From assembly GCA_002394395.1 (NCBI GenBank), contig DGTR01000004.1:9837-73836 (forward strand): a stretch of DNA of 64,000 nucleotides, given 5' to 3'. A program made the translations under genes and the position numbers. This document shows positions 39,536 to 48,488 of the stretch, in pieces. The notes under the pieces are model-generated. The model was not told the origin of the DNA. It ran no database searches and saw only the letters and a program-made list of their open reading frames with translations. Positions within the stretch are counted from its first letter, which is position 1; every line of letters starts with the position of its first letter. The stretch comes from Bacteroidales bacterium UBA4331. Lineage in GTDB: Bacteria; Bacteroidota; Bacteroidia; Bacteroidales; Paludibacteraceae.

Positions 39536-42306
39536 TACTTCGTCAAAGCTTGGTACATCTTGAACAACTCTGCGACGCACTCGGATTCGGTCATCTTGGT
39601 AGAGAAGCCATAAGCAGCCATGACTGCACGGTCGTTCTCTTGGTGGGCGCGGCGTAGTTCGGGCGGCATGGTGACTTCATCGTAGAGGTCAGCCAAAGAG
39701 CAATCCGGATATTTGGCACGTGCATCGAGGATGGCTTGGGCGGTTTGCTCAATACGGGCTTTCTGTTCCTCTGTCGGCTGACACCACGGGAATGTATTAT
39801 AAACGATAGTGTTACTATAACGGTAACGCATTTCAAGACGTCCACAGACTACACGCATCCAAGCATTGTGAACATTAGATGTCAAGACGCCAAAATGGAA
39901 GAGAGACGCATTTGGAACAATATTTGCGGAATCATTACAGATAATATCAGCTGATACGTATCCTATTGGAATATATCTTCTCTTTTCTGAAGAATGACGA
40001 GGGAATATTAAATAGTCTGTTTGCGGTTGGCGGCACTCCATGAACCGTGTGGGATAGTCCGCAAACTTTCTTGTCGCCTCTTTGGAACTACTTAATCTCA
40101 TCTCCCTTACCTTGGCAATTCGCTCCATAATTAGAGGGCAACGCCTCAAATCAGCAGGGCTTGCATCCACTAACCAAAGGCAATAACGCAATTTATTGTT
40201 GATATAATCTTCCGCTCCAACCATCCTTTTAATAAATTGTTTTGAGTTTGGGTCCCTTTTGATAAATTCATCGTACTCATTCTCCTCAATAATTAAATGT
40301 CCACCATCTGTAGGTTTGCTGCCATAAATCATCTCCGGCACGTTACAGAGGGGTTTGGAACGGCTGTCTATCCATGTATCGGGGGCATCTATGAGATATG
40401 CGTTGATGTTGGATGCTTGGAGGGTTTGGGCGTCGGAAAGGTAGATGGTCTTCGCTTTTGTATCTGCTTTGGAGAATCCAATAATAACGCAATGCACATG
40501 TGCTTTGATGTCCGCTTCGGAATCCCAACGGAACGTACGATAGGCAAAATCTATATGAATACCGAAACGGTCAAAGAGAGGCTTCCAAATCGCTGCTACT
40601 TGCTCGCCTTGTGTAATAGAGTTGGTAGATACGAGCGCTGCACGGATTACAGGATTCGTATACATAAGTTGCGCCGCTTTCCAATACCATGCAGCAACAT
40701 AATCTATTTTCCCTGCTGTTTTATATGGTTTTCCTTTCTCGTCCACATAGATAGAAAGCATTTCTTCCTTTTGCTCTTTAGACTGGAGACTATAGCCTAC
40801 AAACGGCGGATTACCCATGATATAGTTGAGTTTGTCCGGTGCAATGACTTCTGCCCAGTCGATGCGGAGGGCGTTTCCTTCGTGGATGTAAGCGTTGGTT
40901 TTGAGCGGCAGGAAATCAATCGCCCGTCCTGCGATAGCAGAAGTCTCTTTGAGGGTTTGGCTCTCGGCTATCCAAAGGGCGGTCTTGGCGACCGTACAAG
41001 CGAAATCGTTGATCTCAATGCCGTAGAACTGGGAGATATTGACTTTGATGAGGATGTCGAAGGTGAGGATGTTCTCTCCTCCGAACATGGCTTGTATCAC
41101 TTTGTTCTCCAAACGACGAAGCGACAAGAATGTTTCCGTGAGGAAGTTACCACTACCGCAGGCAGGATCGAAGAACGTGAGGGAAGCGAGTTTGTCTTGG
41201 AACGCCGCAAGGGCTTGTTTCCGTGGAGCTGCTTGTTTCATCTCCTGAATCTTGCCGAACTCGTCTTTGAGTTCGTCCAAGAAAAGCTGGTCAATGACCT
41301 TGTGGATATTCTCGATACTCGTATAGTGCATACCACCCGAACGGCGCGTCTCAGGGTTCAGCGTGCTCTCAAAGACCGCGCCGAAGATAGTAGGCGAGAT
41401 TTCCGACCAATCGAAATCGGCAGAAGCATCTTCCAAAAGGAGTTGCTTGAGTTCGTCGGTGAACTGCGGAATCTCTATCGTCTTATCCGAGAACAAACCA
41501 CCGTTGACATAGGGGAAGGCTGCCAGATCGTCCTCCAAGTATTTATCTCGTTCGGCAAGCGGCGTATCGAGGACGGCAAAGAGATCCACCAGCGCACGGC
41601 GAAGTTTCTGCGCAGGATATGCTTTGAGGTAGTCATGGAAAGAGGTGCGGCTGTTGAACAGGCCTGCGTCCTCGGCATAAAGACAGAAGACCAGACGGAC
41701 ACAGAGGATATTGAGGCTGCGGAGCGTTTCTGGGTCGTCGGCACCGTACTGCTCTAATAACTTATCGTAGATGACGCCAACCAGATTACCGGCTTTGACG
41801 GAGACTTCCATTTCGCGTTTGAGGTGCTCGTTGCCTTCATCGACAAGGAACTGGAGACGGTAGTATTCTTTCTCGAGGTCTTTGAGCAAAATCTTCTGCG
41901 GTTCTCCGTTAGGTTGCTCCATATCATAGACCCAAAACTCCGCGAAATTACAGGTCACGATCCACCGCGGACGCTGACTATAGGGCAGTTCGGCAGCATA
42001 GCGTTTGGCTTGCTGGAAAGGATTGAGGACAGAGCCGTCGGACTGCTTGATACCTTCGGCGAGGTTCTTGCCGAGCGACTTTTGCTCTATCATCACTTTG
42101 GTGGTCGGGATGAAGCCGTCGATGAAAGAGGTGTGGTCGAGTTTGACTTGGTGCTCGTAGATGATGAAGGTCTCCGGGTGCTCGATGCCGAAGACTTGGT
42201 TGAGGAGCGTGGTCCAGAAAATCTGGCTCTCGCCTTTCTCGTAGCCTTTGCCCTCCCAATGGGCGGCAAACTCTTTCGCTGCTTGCTGTTGTTGGATAGT
42301 ATTCAT
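39535..42306 (-). CDS. Type IIL (MmeI-like) restriction-modification enzyme
   Basis: 923 residues in one chain. N-terminal nuclease part with a PD-(D/E)xK pattern: FIDGF and MIEQKSLGKNL at about 60-80. After a helical connector (130-330) comes an N6-adenine methyltransferase: FDPACGSGNFLTETFLSLRRLE (read as FDPACGSGNF) near 385, the catalytic IMGNPPFVGYS near 500. The rest is a specificity domain and a C-terminal helical part. Enzymes of this type cut and methylate with the same recognition domain. The gene has its own promoter at 42454 and is coupled to the RAYT-like gene. The target sequence cannot be read off. DISARM-associated MmeI-like methylases are similar, but no DISARM partners are present. 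Confidence 0.85.
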   Translation of the reverse strand: MNTIQQQQAAKEFAAHWEGKGYEKGESQIFWTTLLNQVFGIEHPETFIIYEHQVKLDHTSFIDGFIPTTKVMIEQKSLGKNLAEGIKQSDGSVLNPFQQAKRYAAELPYSQRPRWIVTCNFAEFWVYDMEQPNGEPQKILLKDLEKEYYRLQFLVDEGNEHLKREMEVSVKAGNLVGVIYDKLLEQYGADDPETLRSLNILCVRLVFCLYAEDAGLFNSRTSFHDYLKAYPAQKLRRALVDLFAVLDTPLAERDKYLEDDLAAFPYVNGGLFSDKTIEIPQFTDELKQLLLEDASADFDWSEISPTIFGAVFESTLNPETRRSGGMHYTSIENIHKVIDQLFLDELKDEFGKIQEMKQAAPRKQALAAFQDKLASLTFFDPACGSGNFLTETFLSLRRLENKVIQAMFGGENILTFDILIKVNISQFYGIEINDFACTVAKTALWIAESQTLKETSAIAGRAIDFLPLKTNAYIHEGNALRIDWAEVIAPDKLNYIMGNPPFVGYSLQSKEQKEEMLSIYVDEKGKPYKTAGKIDYVAAWYWKAAQLMYTNPVIRAALVSTNSITQGEQVAAIWKPLFDRFGIHIDFAYRTFRWDSEADIKAHVHCVIIGFSKADTKAKTIYLSDAQTLQASNINAYLIDAPDTWIDSRSKPLCNVPEMIYGSKPTDGGHLIIEENEYDEFIKRDPNSKQFIKRMVGAEDYINNKLRYCLWLVDASPADLRRCPLIMERIAKVREMRLSSSKEATRKFADYPTRFMECRQPQTDYLIFPRHSSEKRRYIPIGYVSADIICNDSANIVPNASLFHFGVLTSNVHNAWMRVVCGRLEMRYRYSNTIVYNTFPWCQPTEEQKARIEQTAQAILDARAKYPDCSLADLYDEVTMPPELRRAHQENDRAVMAAYGFSTKMTESECVAELFKMYQALTK

Positions 42307-42453
42307 CGTAGATTATATGTTATTCTTTCAACCAAATCAATTACAAATTCATTCGCGGGATCTTGCATAACTTCCATACATGTTCCAAGCCTGCGGAACA
42401 ATACTGTTTTAACGTTTTCATGACAGTCTATAGTAAAAATATCAAACTTGCGT

Positions 42454-42486
42454 GCAAAGGTACTACAAAAAAACGAGATACACAAG
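42454..42486 (-). promoter_or_regulatory. Promoter of the restriction-modification operon
   Basis: Minus strand -7 TACCTTTGC (42462-42454) with CTTGTGTATC about 20 bp upstream. The leader to the ATG at 42306 is about 140 nt. Confidence 0.75.
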
Positions 42487-42535
42487 AAAAAAAGGAAAAA
42501 AATCACAGGGGGGCACGCGGTAAATAGCACGGAGG

Positions 42536-42653
42536 TTCGCGCAAAGATGCGCGAAAAATGCACAGAGAAAGGCCGGCATAATATGCCGGGGAACATAAGA
42601 AAGAATCCCGCATACAATGCGGGGCTAACGGACGAAGGCGGCATTATATGCCG
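42536..42653. repeat. Four evenly spaced REP-like palindromes
   Basis: TTCGCGC-aaagat-GCGCGAA (42536-42555), CCGGCATAATATGCCGG (42573-42589), CCCGCAT-aca-ATGCGGG (42607-42623), CGGCAT-tat-ATGCCG (42639-42653). Their centres are 31-36 bp apart. With R1 copy 3 and two promoters they fill the gap 42307-42827, where I see no gene. Confidence 0.75.
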
Positions 42654-42677
42654 GACAATAAACGCTACACGCCGCAA

Positions 42678-42712
42678 GCTTCAACGGGAGGACGCTCCGG
42701 GGCAAAAGAAAA
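42678..42712 (+). repeat. GC-rich hairpin repeat R1, copy 3 (half)
   Basis: Carries GCTTCAACGGGAGGACG and CTCCGGGGCAAAAGAAAA, identical to the corresponding part of copy 2; the other hairpin arm is absent. Confidence 0.82.
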
Positions 42713-42754
42713 TAGGCAAGAAATAGAGGATTTTTGTGGAAAAATAATCTTTCA

Positions 42755-42787
42755 TTTGCATATTTCAAAAAAAAAGTGTACCTTTGC
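42755..42787 (+). promoter_or_regulatory. Promoter of the ion transporter and DedA genes
   Basis: TTTG at 42755-42758, TACCTTTGC at 42779-42787, 20-bp spacer. Confidence 0.82.
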
Positions 42788-42827
42788 ACTCGCTTTTAGC
42801 GAGTTTAAATTAATTAAATAAAGTACT

Positions 42828-44174
42828 ATGGAACAATTTGTACATTCGGCATGGTCTTTGATTCCGTTCGGACTCATGCTTCTGATGATTGCTATCGGTC
42901 CGCTGGTAGCAGAGCATTGGTGGGAGAAGAACACCAACAAACTCATTGTTTCCCTCTTCCTCGGCGTACCCGTTGCGGTATGCCTGATCATGGGCGGAAT
43001 GATGCACGAGTTGGAACACCAGATCTTCTTCGACTACGTGCCGTTCATCATCCTTCTGCTGGCGCTGTTTGTCATCACCGGCGGTATTCATTTCTCGGGT
43101 GACCTGAAAGCAAAACCTTGGGTCAACACCGGTTTCTTGGGTTTGGGCTGGATTTTAGCCTCTATCATGGGTACGACGGGCGCAGCTATGCTGCTCATCC
43201 GTCCGCTCATCGAAACCAACAAACAGCGTGAATACAAGGTTCACACCATCCTTTTCTTCATCGCCTTGGTAGCCAACTGCGGCGGTCTGCTGACCCCGCT
43301 GGGCGACCCACCTTTGTTCATGCTCTTCCTCCGCGGCGCACATTTCTCCTGGTTCTTGCACCTTGCTCCGGAATGGGCGGTAACGGGTCTGCTGCTGCTC
43401 GGCATCTATTTCGCGATGGACACTTATTATTACAAGAAAGAGCACTGGACAGCCCTCTCCGCTGACGTACGTGAGGCGACGCCGATGGTAATGAAAGGTA
43501 CTATCAATTTCGTATATCTGTTAGGCGTAGTGCTGGCAGTGGCTTTTGTGAACGAAGGAACCATCAAGCAGATGGGTGAAGCGGACGCTCCGCTGTGGCT
43601 CAAATACCTGCGTGAGATAGTACTGCTCTCGCTCACAGGTCTCTCGCTCTACACGACCAAGAAAGAAGTCCGTTTCGGCGACAACAAGTTCAGCTGGACT
43701 CCGATAGTAGAGGTAGCGGTTCTGTTCCTCGGTATCTTCACGACGATGACCCCTGCCCTCGCCTATCTGAAAGCGCACGCAGCCGACCTCGGTTTCACCC
43801 ACGCATGGCAGTTCTATTACTCGACCGGTGCGCTCTCTGCGTTCCTCGATAACACCCCGACAGCCGTTGCCTTCCACGGTGTAGCTTCCGGCCTGCCGGA
43901 GTCGCTTGCTGCCGCTGAAGCCGGTGTCGTAACAGGTATGTTCAACGGCACACCTTTCGTAGCCGGTGTTCCGGAGATACTGCTCAAAGCTATCTCCATC
44001 GCGGCTGTGATGTTCGGCTCACTGACCTATATCGGCAACGGACCTAACTTCATGGTGAAAGCTATCGCAGAGGAAAGCGGAATCAAGATGCCGTCGTTCT
44101 TCGGCTACATGATTAAGTTCAGCTTGATCATCCTCCTGCCGGTTTACGTCATCATACAACTCCTCTTCATCTGA
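42828..44174 (+). CDS. NhaD/CitMHS-like membrane ion transporter
   Basis: 448 residues, about 11-12 membrane segments. Ion transporter superfamily: GTTGAAMLLIRPLI and NCGGLLTPLGDPPLFMLFLRG in the first half, and DNTPTAVAFHGVASG and SLTYIGNGPNFMVKAIAEESG in the second, the paired re-entrant loops typical of ArsB/NhaD proteins. NhaD members exchange Na+ or Li+ for H+. The substrate is not certain. The stop and the start of the DedA gene overlap by one base (TGATG). Confidence 0.85.
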   Translation: MEQFVHSAWSLIPFGLMLLMIAIGPLVAEHWWEKNTNKLIVSLFLGVPVAVCLIMGGMMHELEHQIFFDYVPFIILLLALFVITGGIHFSGDLKAKPWVNTGFLGLGWILASIMGTTGAAMLLIRPLIETNKQREYKVHTILFFIALVANCGGLLTPLGDPPLFMLFLRGAHFSWFLHLAPEWAVTGLLLLGIYFAMDTYYYKKEHWTALSADVREATPMVMKGTINFVYLLGVVLAVAFVNEGTIKQMGEADAPLWLKYLREIVLLSLTGLSLYTTKKEVRFGDNKFSWTPIVEVAVLFLGIFTTMTPALAYLKAHAADLGFTHAWQFYYSTGALSAFLDNTPTAVAFHGVASGLPESLAAAEAGVVTGMFNGTPFVAGVPEILLKAISIAAVMFGSLTYIGNGPNFMVKAIAEESGIKMPSFFGYMIKFSLIILLPVYVIIQLLFI

Positions 44175-44827
44175 TGAGTTTAGTAGATCAAGTTATCACG
44201 TGGTATTCGGCGCATATGAACTATGCGTCGATTACTGCGTTGATGGCGGTAGAGAGTTCGTTCATCCCCTTCCCGAGCGAAGTGGTGATCCCTCCGGCGG
44301 CGTTTGTCGCGGGTCAGCCGGACAGCGTCCTTTGCACCACCGGCAACTACCCCGTCGATGTGCTGCTGATCGTTCTTTTCGGTACCTTGGGTGCCATGAT
44401 CGGCGCTATCATCAACTACGGTCTCTCCGTATGGCTCGGACGGCTGGTGATCTATAAGTTCGCTGACTCCCGGTTAGGCCATATGTGCCTGCTCTCAAGC
44501 GAGAAGATCCAGCGCGCAGAGGAGTACTTCCGCGAGAAAGGCAACGTCTCTACCTTCGTCGGTCGTTTCATCCCGGGTATCCGCCAGCTGATCTCCATCC
44601 CTGCGGGTCTGAGCCGCATGCATTTCGGCGCGTTCCTATGGTGGACGTTCCTCGGGGCATTTATATGGAACTGCATCTTAGCCGTCCTCGGTTACGTGGC
44701 AGCCGGCCAGATGGACCTGATCAAAGAATATAGCCACGAACTATCCGTGGCCATACTTGTTCTGCTCGGGGTAGTCGTCCTATACTACCTCATCCGATGG
44801 ATCATCAAAAAACGCGTGAAGGCTTAG
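44174..44827 (+). CDS. DedA family membrane protein
   Basis: 217 residues. ALMAVESSFIPFPSEVVIPPAAF at the start and FVGRFIPGIRQLISIPAGLSRM in the centre are the DedA signatures (including the Arg of F.GRF.P), with a hydrophobic C-terminal hairpin and basic end. DedA proteins translocate phospholipids or undecaprenyl phosphate and support proton-motive-force balance. It is coupled to the ion transporter gene. The stop lies inside the terminator hairpin. Confidence 0.92.
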   Translation: MSLVDQVITWYSAHMNYASITALMAVESSFIPFPSEVVIPPAAFVAGQPDSVLCTTGNYPVDVLLIVLFGTLGAMIGAIINYGLSVWLGRLVIYKFADSRLGHMCLLSSEKIQRAEEYFREKGNVSTFVGRFIPGIRQLISIPAGLSRMHFGAFLWWTFLGAFIWNCILAVLGYVAAGQMDLIKEYSHELSVAILVLLGVVVLYYLIRWIIKKRVKA

Positions 44828-44846
44828 CCCCACGCGTTTTTTATTC
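44807..44846. terminator. Terminator after the DedA gene
   Basis: AAAACGCGTG pairs with CACGCGTTTT around the stop codon, followed by a T-run; it may also serve the Wzz-like gene on the other strand. Confidence 0.82.
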
Positions 44847-44853
44847 TTTCTTT

Positions 44854-45804
44854 TTATTTCTTCAACCATTCCATGATGGCCTTCCGTTTATCTGTCATCT
44901 CAGCTATCCCGCAACCGAGTATCCATCCCAGGAGGAAGAAAAGGACGACCATCTTCTTGGGGCTGTTGATCGGCATGGGGTCTGCGGAGAAATGATTCTC
45001 AAACGTCACCGGCGCCGTGGCTAACTGCATCCTGTAGTCCTTCATCTGCAAATGGTGGTGCTGCTCATAGATATCGTCCAAGAACAACTCTATATCTCTG
45101 TCACCGTAGAAATTAACCCCATTAGCACCGTAGTTCATCGGTTTGGCAGCCGAAGGAGCATTGAAATAATAGTCAGAAGTGAGGCTGTCAAGTTTAAGCG
45201 CCTGGTTATGGTTAAAGGCTACCTCATTCGCCAGATTCTTTCTATAGACAGCATAAGACTGCTGCATCGCTTCGTTGCTATTGAACCACTCTAACAATGC
45301 CTGCTCAATAGCCGGTACTTGATGCATGTTCTTCGCCTTTATGACGAACTGCATGCACAACCGATCCTGCATCTGCACTTTCACCGTATCCGTCGGATTG
45401 GACTTACGCTTAAAATCAATATAATCCGGCATCTCGTCATTCAGACAATCAACCACCCGGTAAGTCGTAAAACAGGACACCTTACGATCGAACACGAACG
45501 GAGCAATCGCAGCTTCGCCCGACAAAAGTTGACCGGACTGCAGAGGCGCATAAGCCTGCTCAAACTGCTGAATTGACGGACCGTTCAGTAAAGCGATGGC
45601 GTTCATCTTAAATTTCAGATTGTCTAACCGGCTGTAATACAAAGCCCCTGCGACAGCCAGCACCACCAGCGTCACTACGATATACCAATAGCGGTACGTC
45701 AGACGGATCATTCGTTCAAAAACTCGCCAGCATGCGGCACATCCGCGACCTATGGCACGACCGATAGCCACGCATAAGTCAAAGAAATTCATCTCTTTTT
45801 CCAT
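44854..45804 (-). CDS. Wzz-like membrane protein
   Basis: 316 residues. One membrane segment near 40-62 (YWYIVVTLVVLAVAGALYYS) and another at the C-terminus (KMVVLFFLLGWILGCG), with a periplasmic middle. The layout and the PINSPKKMVV motif before the second segment are those of polysaccharide chain-length determinant proteins (Wzz). No kinase domain. It may be the chain-length regulator of a second surface polysaccharide or a partner of the Wzc-like kinase, which is 33 kb away. It is followed in the opposite direction of the genome by ftsZ on the same strand, separated by a heptamer repeat. Confidence 0.7.
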   Translation of the reverse strand: MEKEMNFFDLCVAIGRAIGRGCAACWRVFERMIRLTYRYWYIVVTLVVLAVAGALYYSRLDNLKFKMNAIALLNGPSIQQFEQAYAPLQSGQLLSGEAAIAPFVFDRKVSCFTTYRVVDCLNDEMPDYIDFKRKSNPTDTVKVQMQDRLCMQFVIKAKNMHQVPAIEQALLEWFNSNEAMQQSYAVYRKNLANEVAFNHNQALKLDSLTSDYYFNAPSAAKPMNYGANGVNFYGDRDIELFLDDIYEQHHHLQMKDYRMQLATAPVTFENHFSADPMPINSPKKMVVLFFLLGWILGCGIAEMTDKRKAIMEWLKK

Positions 45805-45854
45805 ATATAAAAGTATTCTTATTTCACTTTGTTCAAACGATTATTTGCAAGCAA

Positions 45855-45893
45855 ATTTTCAGTGTTCAGTATTCAGATTTCAGTTATTTTCTC
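45855..45893. repeat. Heptamer repeat between ftsZ and the Wzz-like gene
   Basis: TTTCAGT, GTTCAGT, ATTCAGA, TTTCAGT units, overlapping the 3' end of ftsZ. Confidence 0.8.
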
Positions 45894-47140
45894 CGGATCC
45901 ACCCGAAAGGCCGGTGAGCAGGTTTCTCTTCCTTTTTCTGTTCGGGTTTCTCTTCGTCCTCGACAGTAATCACGATCTCCTCTGCAGAAGTAGAAGGAAC
46001 GCGCTCGCGCGCGGGAGCAGCAGGCACCTCTACCCCTTCGGCACGGAGCGTGTCGCTGAGGTCTATCAGCGTAGCCTTCTCGTCCTCCAGCGGCTTGGGT
46101 TGCTGCGGAGGATAGTTCGCCTCGATAGCTTCGGAGATAGTCTTCTTACCCTCTTCTTCCTCTTCGGAAGGCAGTCCATCGACCTTATATCCCGTAGCGA
46201 TGACCGTCACGCGGACCTCTTCGCCCAAGGTCTCGTCTATCGACGCACCCCATTGCACCTCGATATCGTCACCGACCTCCTGTACGAAATCGTTGATCTG
46301 GTCGATCTCCTCCATGACAATCGCGTGCTCCGTCGAGCAGTAGAACTGCAGCAAGATACGCTCAGCGCCGTGGACGTCGTTCGTGTTCACCAGCGGCGAG
46401 TTCAACGCGTCGTTGATAGCATTGGTGATACGTTTCTCTCCGGACGCACGACCGATATTCATGATCGCTACTCCACCCTTACGCAAGGTGTTGCGCACGT
46501 CGGCAAAGTCCGTATTGATATATCCCGGCACGGTGATGATCTCCGCAATCGCACGCGCTGCATTAGCCACCACGTCATCCGACTTGGAGAACGCATTGAG
46601 CAGATTCAGCTCCGGATAAATCTGTTTGAGCTTCTCGTTATTAATAATAAGGAGTGCATCCACATGCTTCGCCAGCCGCGCCACGCCGGTCATCGCCTTC
46701 TCGATCTTCTTCTTGCCCTCAAAAGCAAAAGGAATGGTGACGATACCGACGGTGAGTATCCCCATCTCCTGCGCCACCTCAGCTACGACAGCCGAGGCGC
46801 CGGTACCTGTGCCACCACCCATGCCGGCGGTGATAAAGAGCATCTGCGTACCGTCGTTCAGCGCCTCGCGGATATGATCCTTGCTTTCCTCCGCATATTG
46901 ACGCGCGGTCTCGGGATCGCCTCCGGCACCCAAACCCGGGCCCAGTTGCAGTTTGCTCGGTACAGAGCTCTTGATCAGCACCTGGCGATCCGTGTTACAA
47001 ACCAGAAAAGAGACATCTTTCAGCCCCTGGCGATGCATATAATTGACGGCATTACATCCGCCGCCACCCACGCCGATGACCTTGATAATACTATCTTCCG
47101 TCAATCCTTCCAAAGGAAGCGTAATTAAACCCTCGTTCAT
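45884..47140 (-). CDS. ftsZ: Cell division protein FtsZ
   Basis: 418 residues. GVGGGGCNAVNYM at 22-35 and the tubulin signature GMGGGTGTGASAVVA near 105 bind GTP; NTDFADVRNTLRKGG lies in the T7 region. It polymerises into the Z-ring. Residues from about 320 form a variable, acidic linker, and the end PAHRPFGWIRRK is the membrane-tether-binding tail. It follows ftsQ and ftsA in the same transcript. Confidence 0.98.
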   Translation of the reverse strand: MNEGLITLPLEGLTEDSIIKVIGVGGGGCNAVNYMHRQGLKDVSFLVCNTDRQVLIKSSVPSKLQLGPGLGAGGDPETARQYAEESKDHIREALNDGTQMLFITAGMGGGTGTGASAVVAEVAQEMGILTVGIVTIPFAFEGKKKIEKAMTGVARLAKHVDALLIINNEKLKQIYPELNLLNAFSKSDDVVANAARAIAEIITVPGYINTDFADVRNTLRKGGVAIMNIGRASGEKRITNAINDALNSPLVNTNDVHGAERILLQFYCSTEHAIVMEEIDQINDFVQEVGDDIEVQWGASIDETLGEEVRVTVIATGYKVDGLPSEEEEEGKKTISEAIEANYPPQQPKPLEDEKATLIDLSDTLRAEGVEVPAAPARERVPSTSAEEIVITVEDEEKPEQKKEEKPAHRPFGWIRRK

Positions 47141-47149
47141 ATCTATGAA

Positions 47150-47177
47150 ATTAAAAATTCAAAATTAAAAATTATTC
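47150..47177. repeat. Heptamer repeat between ftsA and ftsZ
   Basis: AAATTAA, AAATTCA, AAATTAA, AAATTAT fill the 37-bp spacer. Confidence 0.78.
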
Positions 47178-48461
47178 TCAGTCTTGGTCGATAAACATAT
47201 CGAGCGTGCTCTCTTTCATCCGGTCGAAGAAACCGGGCTGACGCACGGGCTGGTTCTTATGGTTATCGCGGTAATCCTGCCCGAGCAGAAGGGTGCCGAC
47301 CAGCGATGTGTAAGCCGGGGAGAGGTATTTCTCCTCCGTGTCGCGGTGCAGCAAGAGATTATGGGCGCCATAGGTGACAGGCACGGGAATGAGCGTCTGT
47401 ATATACTCCGCCATGCCGGTCATCATCGATCCGCCGCCGGTGATATAGATCGTCTTGATACGGTCCTGCACTTTCTTCAGTTCGTCCACGAGCGGCGAGA
47501 GTATCTCTTGCAACTTCAGCTCAATCGCCTCCGCCAACTCTTCGGCAGAGATGATGATATCTCCACCTATCTCCGGCGCGGCGGGCACCCTCAGACGGAC
47601 GGGTTTGGGCACAAAAGCCGGTGCCGCGCAGCCGTACTGCTTCTTGAGCACCTCCGCCGTCGCAAAACTCAAGCCCTGCTGCTCCAACATCCGGGTGATA
47701 TGATATCCGCCTTTCGGCACCACTTTGTTCAGCAGATACTGTCCTGCTTTATAGACCGCGAGGCTGGTGGTCTGCGCCCCCATATCGAGTACCGCGCAGC
47801 CGTCGTCCAAGACATGGCTGCCGTCGCAGGTGGCAAAAGCCGACAGGAGGCACTCCGGACGCACAAAAGCATGCTCTATACTTCTTCCTGCCTGCGAGAA
47901 AGCTTTCTGCAGCTGGGTGTCAATCGCTTTGCGGCCATAGAAAGCGATATAATGCGCCTCGAGTAATGCGGCTCTCTGATCGGGCCGAGGCGGGTCGTCC
48001 TGCTCTTTGCCGTCGAGCGTGAAGAAACTCGGAACGAGTCCCAGTACCGTCACATCGGGATTACGCATCTCGATCTTCTCTTTACATTCCTGCTCCATCT
48101 CATCCAGGAGCTGCTGGCTGATCTCTTTTCGCCGTGCCTGATCCCGTTTGGAATGTACCGCAACGATCTGCATCGATTGTCCGCCGACCGACAGAAAAGC
48201 CGTCGGCAGTTCGTCCACGCCGATACGGTTCGCCAGCAGTTTGAGCACCTCGGCGATCACATAACCGGCGTTGCTGGATTGCGAGACAATACCCTGCTCC
48301 ACGCACACGTTACCGAATTTCTGCGGCCGCTCCTCTACGCCTAAGATCTGGAACAAGTCCGGCGCAATACGCCGCGCAGCCATCGCACGGACGCTGTCGC
48401 TGCCCAGATCAATCGCTACAAGCGGAAGAGAATCAGCTGTTTTGGGTTGTTTTCTTGCCAT
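47178..48461 (-). CDS. ftsA: Cell division protein FtsA
   Basis: 427 residues. Actin-like: VAIDLGSDSVRAMAA (phosphate 1), CAVLDMGAQTTSLAVY (phosphate 2), IYITGGGSMMTGM (adenosine). SHS2/1C domain between. It anchors FtsZ to the membrane, usually by a C-terminal helix; here the end KESTLDMFIDQD is short and acidic, with RMKESTLDMF the likely amphipathic part. In the usual order between ftsQ and ftsZ. Confidence 0.95.
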   Translation of the reverse strand: MARKQPKTADSLPLVAIDLGSDSVRAMAARRIAPDLFQILGVEERPQKFGNVCVEQGIVSQSSNAGYVIAEVLKLLANRIGVDELPTAFLSVGGQSMQIVAVHSKRDQARRKEISQQLLDEMEQECKEKIEMRNPDVTVLGLVPSFFTLDGKEQDDPPRPDQRAALLEAHYIAFYGRKAIDTQLQKAFSQAGRSIEHAFVRPECLLSAFATCDGSHVLDDGCAVLDMGAQTTSLAVYKAGQYLLNKVVPKGGYHITRMLEQQGLSFATAEVLKKQYGCAAPAFVPKPVRLRVPAAPEIGGDIIISAEELAEAIELKLQEILSPLVDELKKVQDRIKTIYITGGGSMMTGMAEYIQTLIPVPVTYGAHNLLLHRDTEEKYLSPAYTSLVGTLLLGQDYRDNHKNQPVRQPGFFDRMKESTLDMFIDQD

Positions 48462-48488
48462 TGTTGTTTGGTAGTTAAGGATTAGTAA

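Noticed and set aside
40297..41757. 486-codon open frame opposite the restriction-modification gene
   Set aside because: Antisense to conserved methylase and nuclease motifs; no recognisable protein features.
39535..42306. DISARM or BREX defence locus
   Set aside because: The methylase-nuclease resembles MmeI-like proteins of such systems, but none of the partner genes (helicase, DUF1998, phospholipase D, PglZ, BrxC) is nearby.
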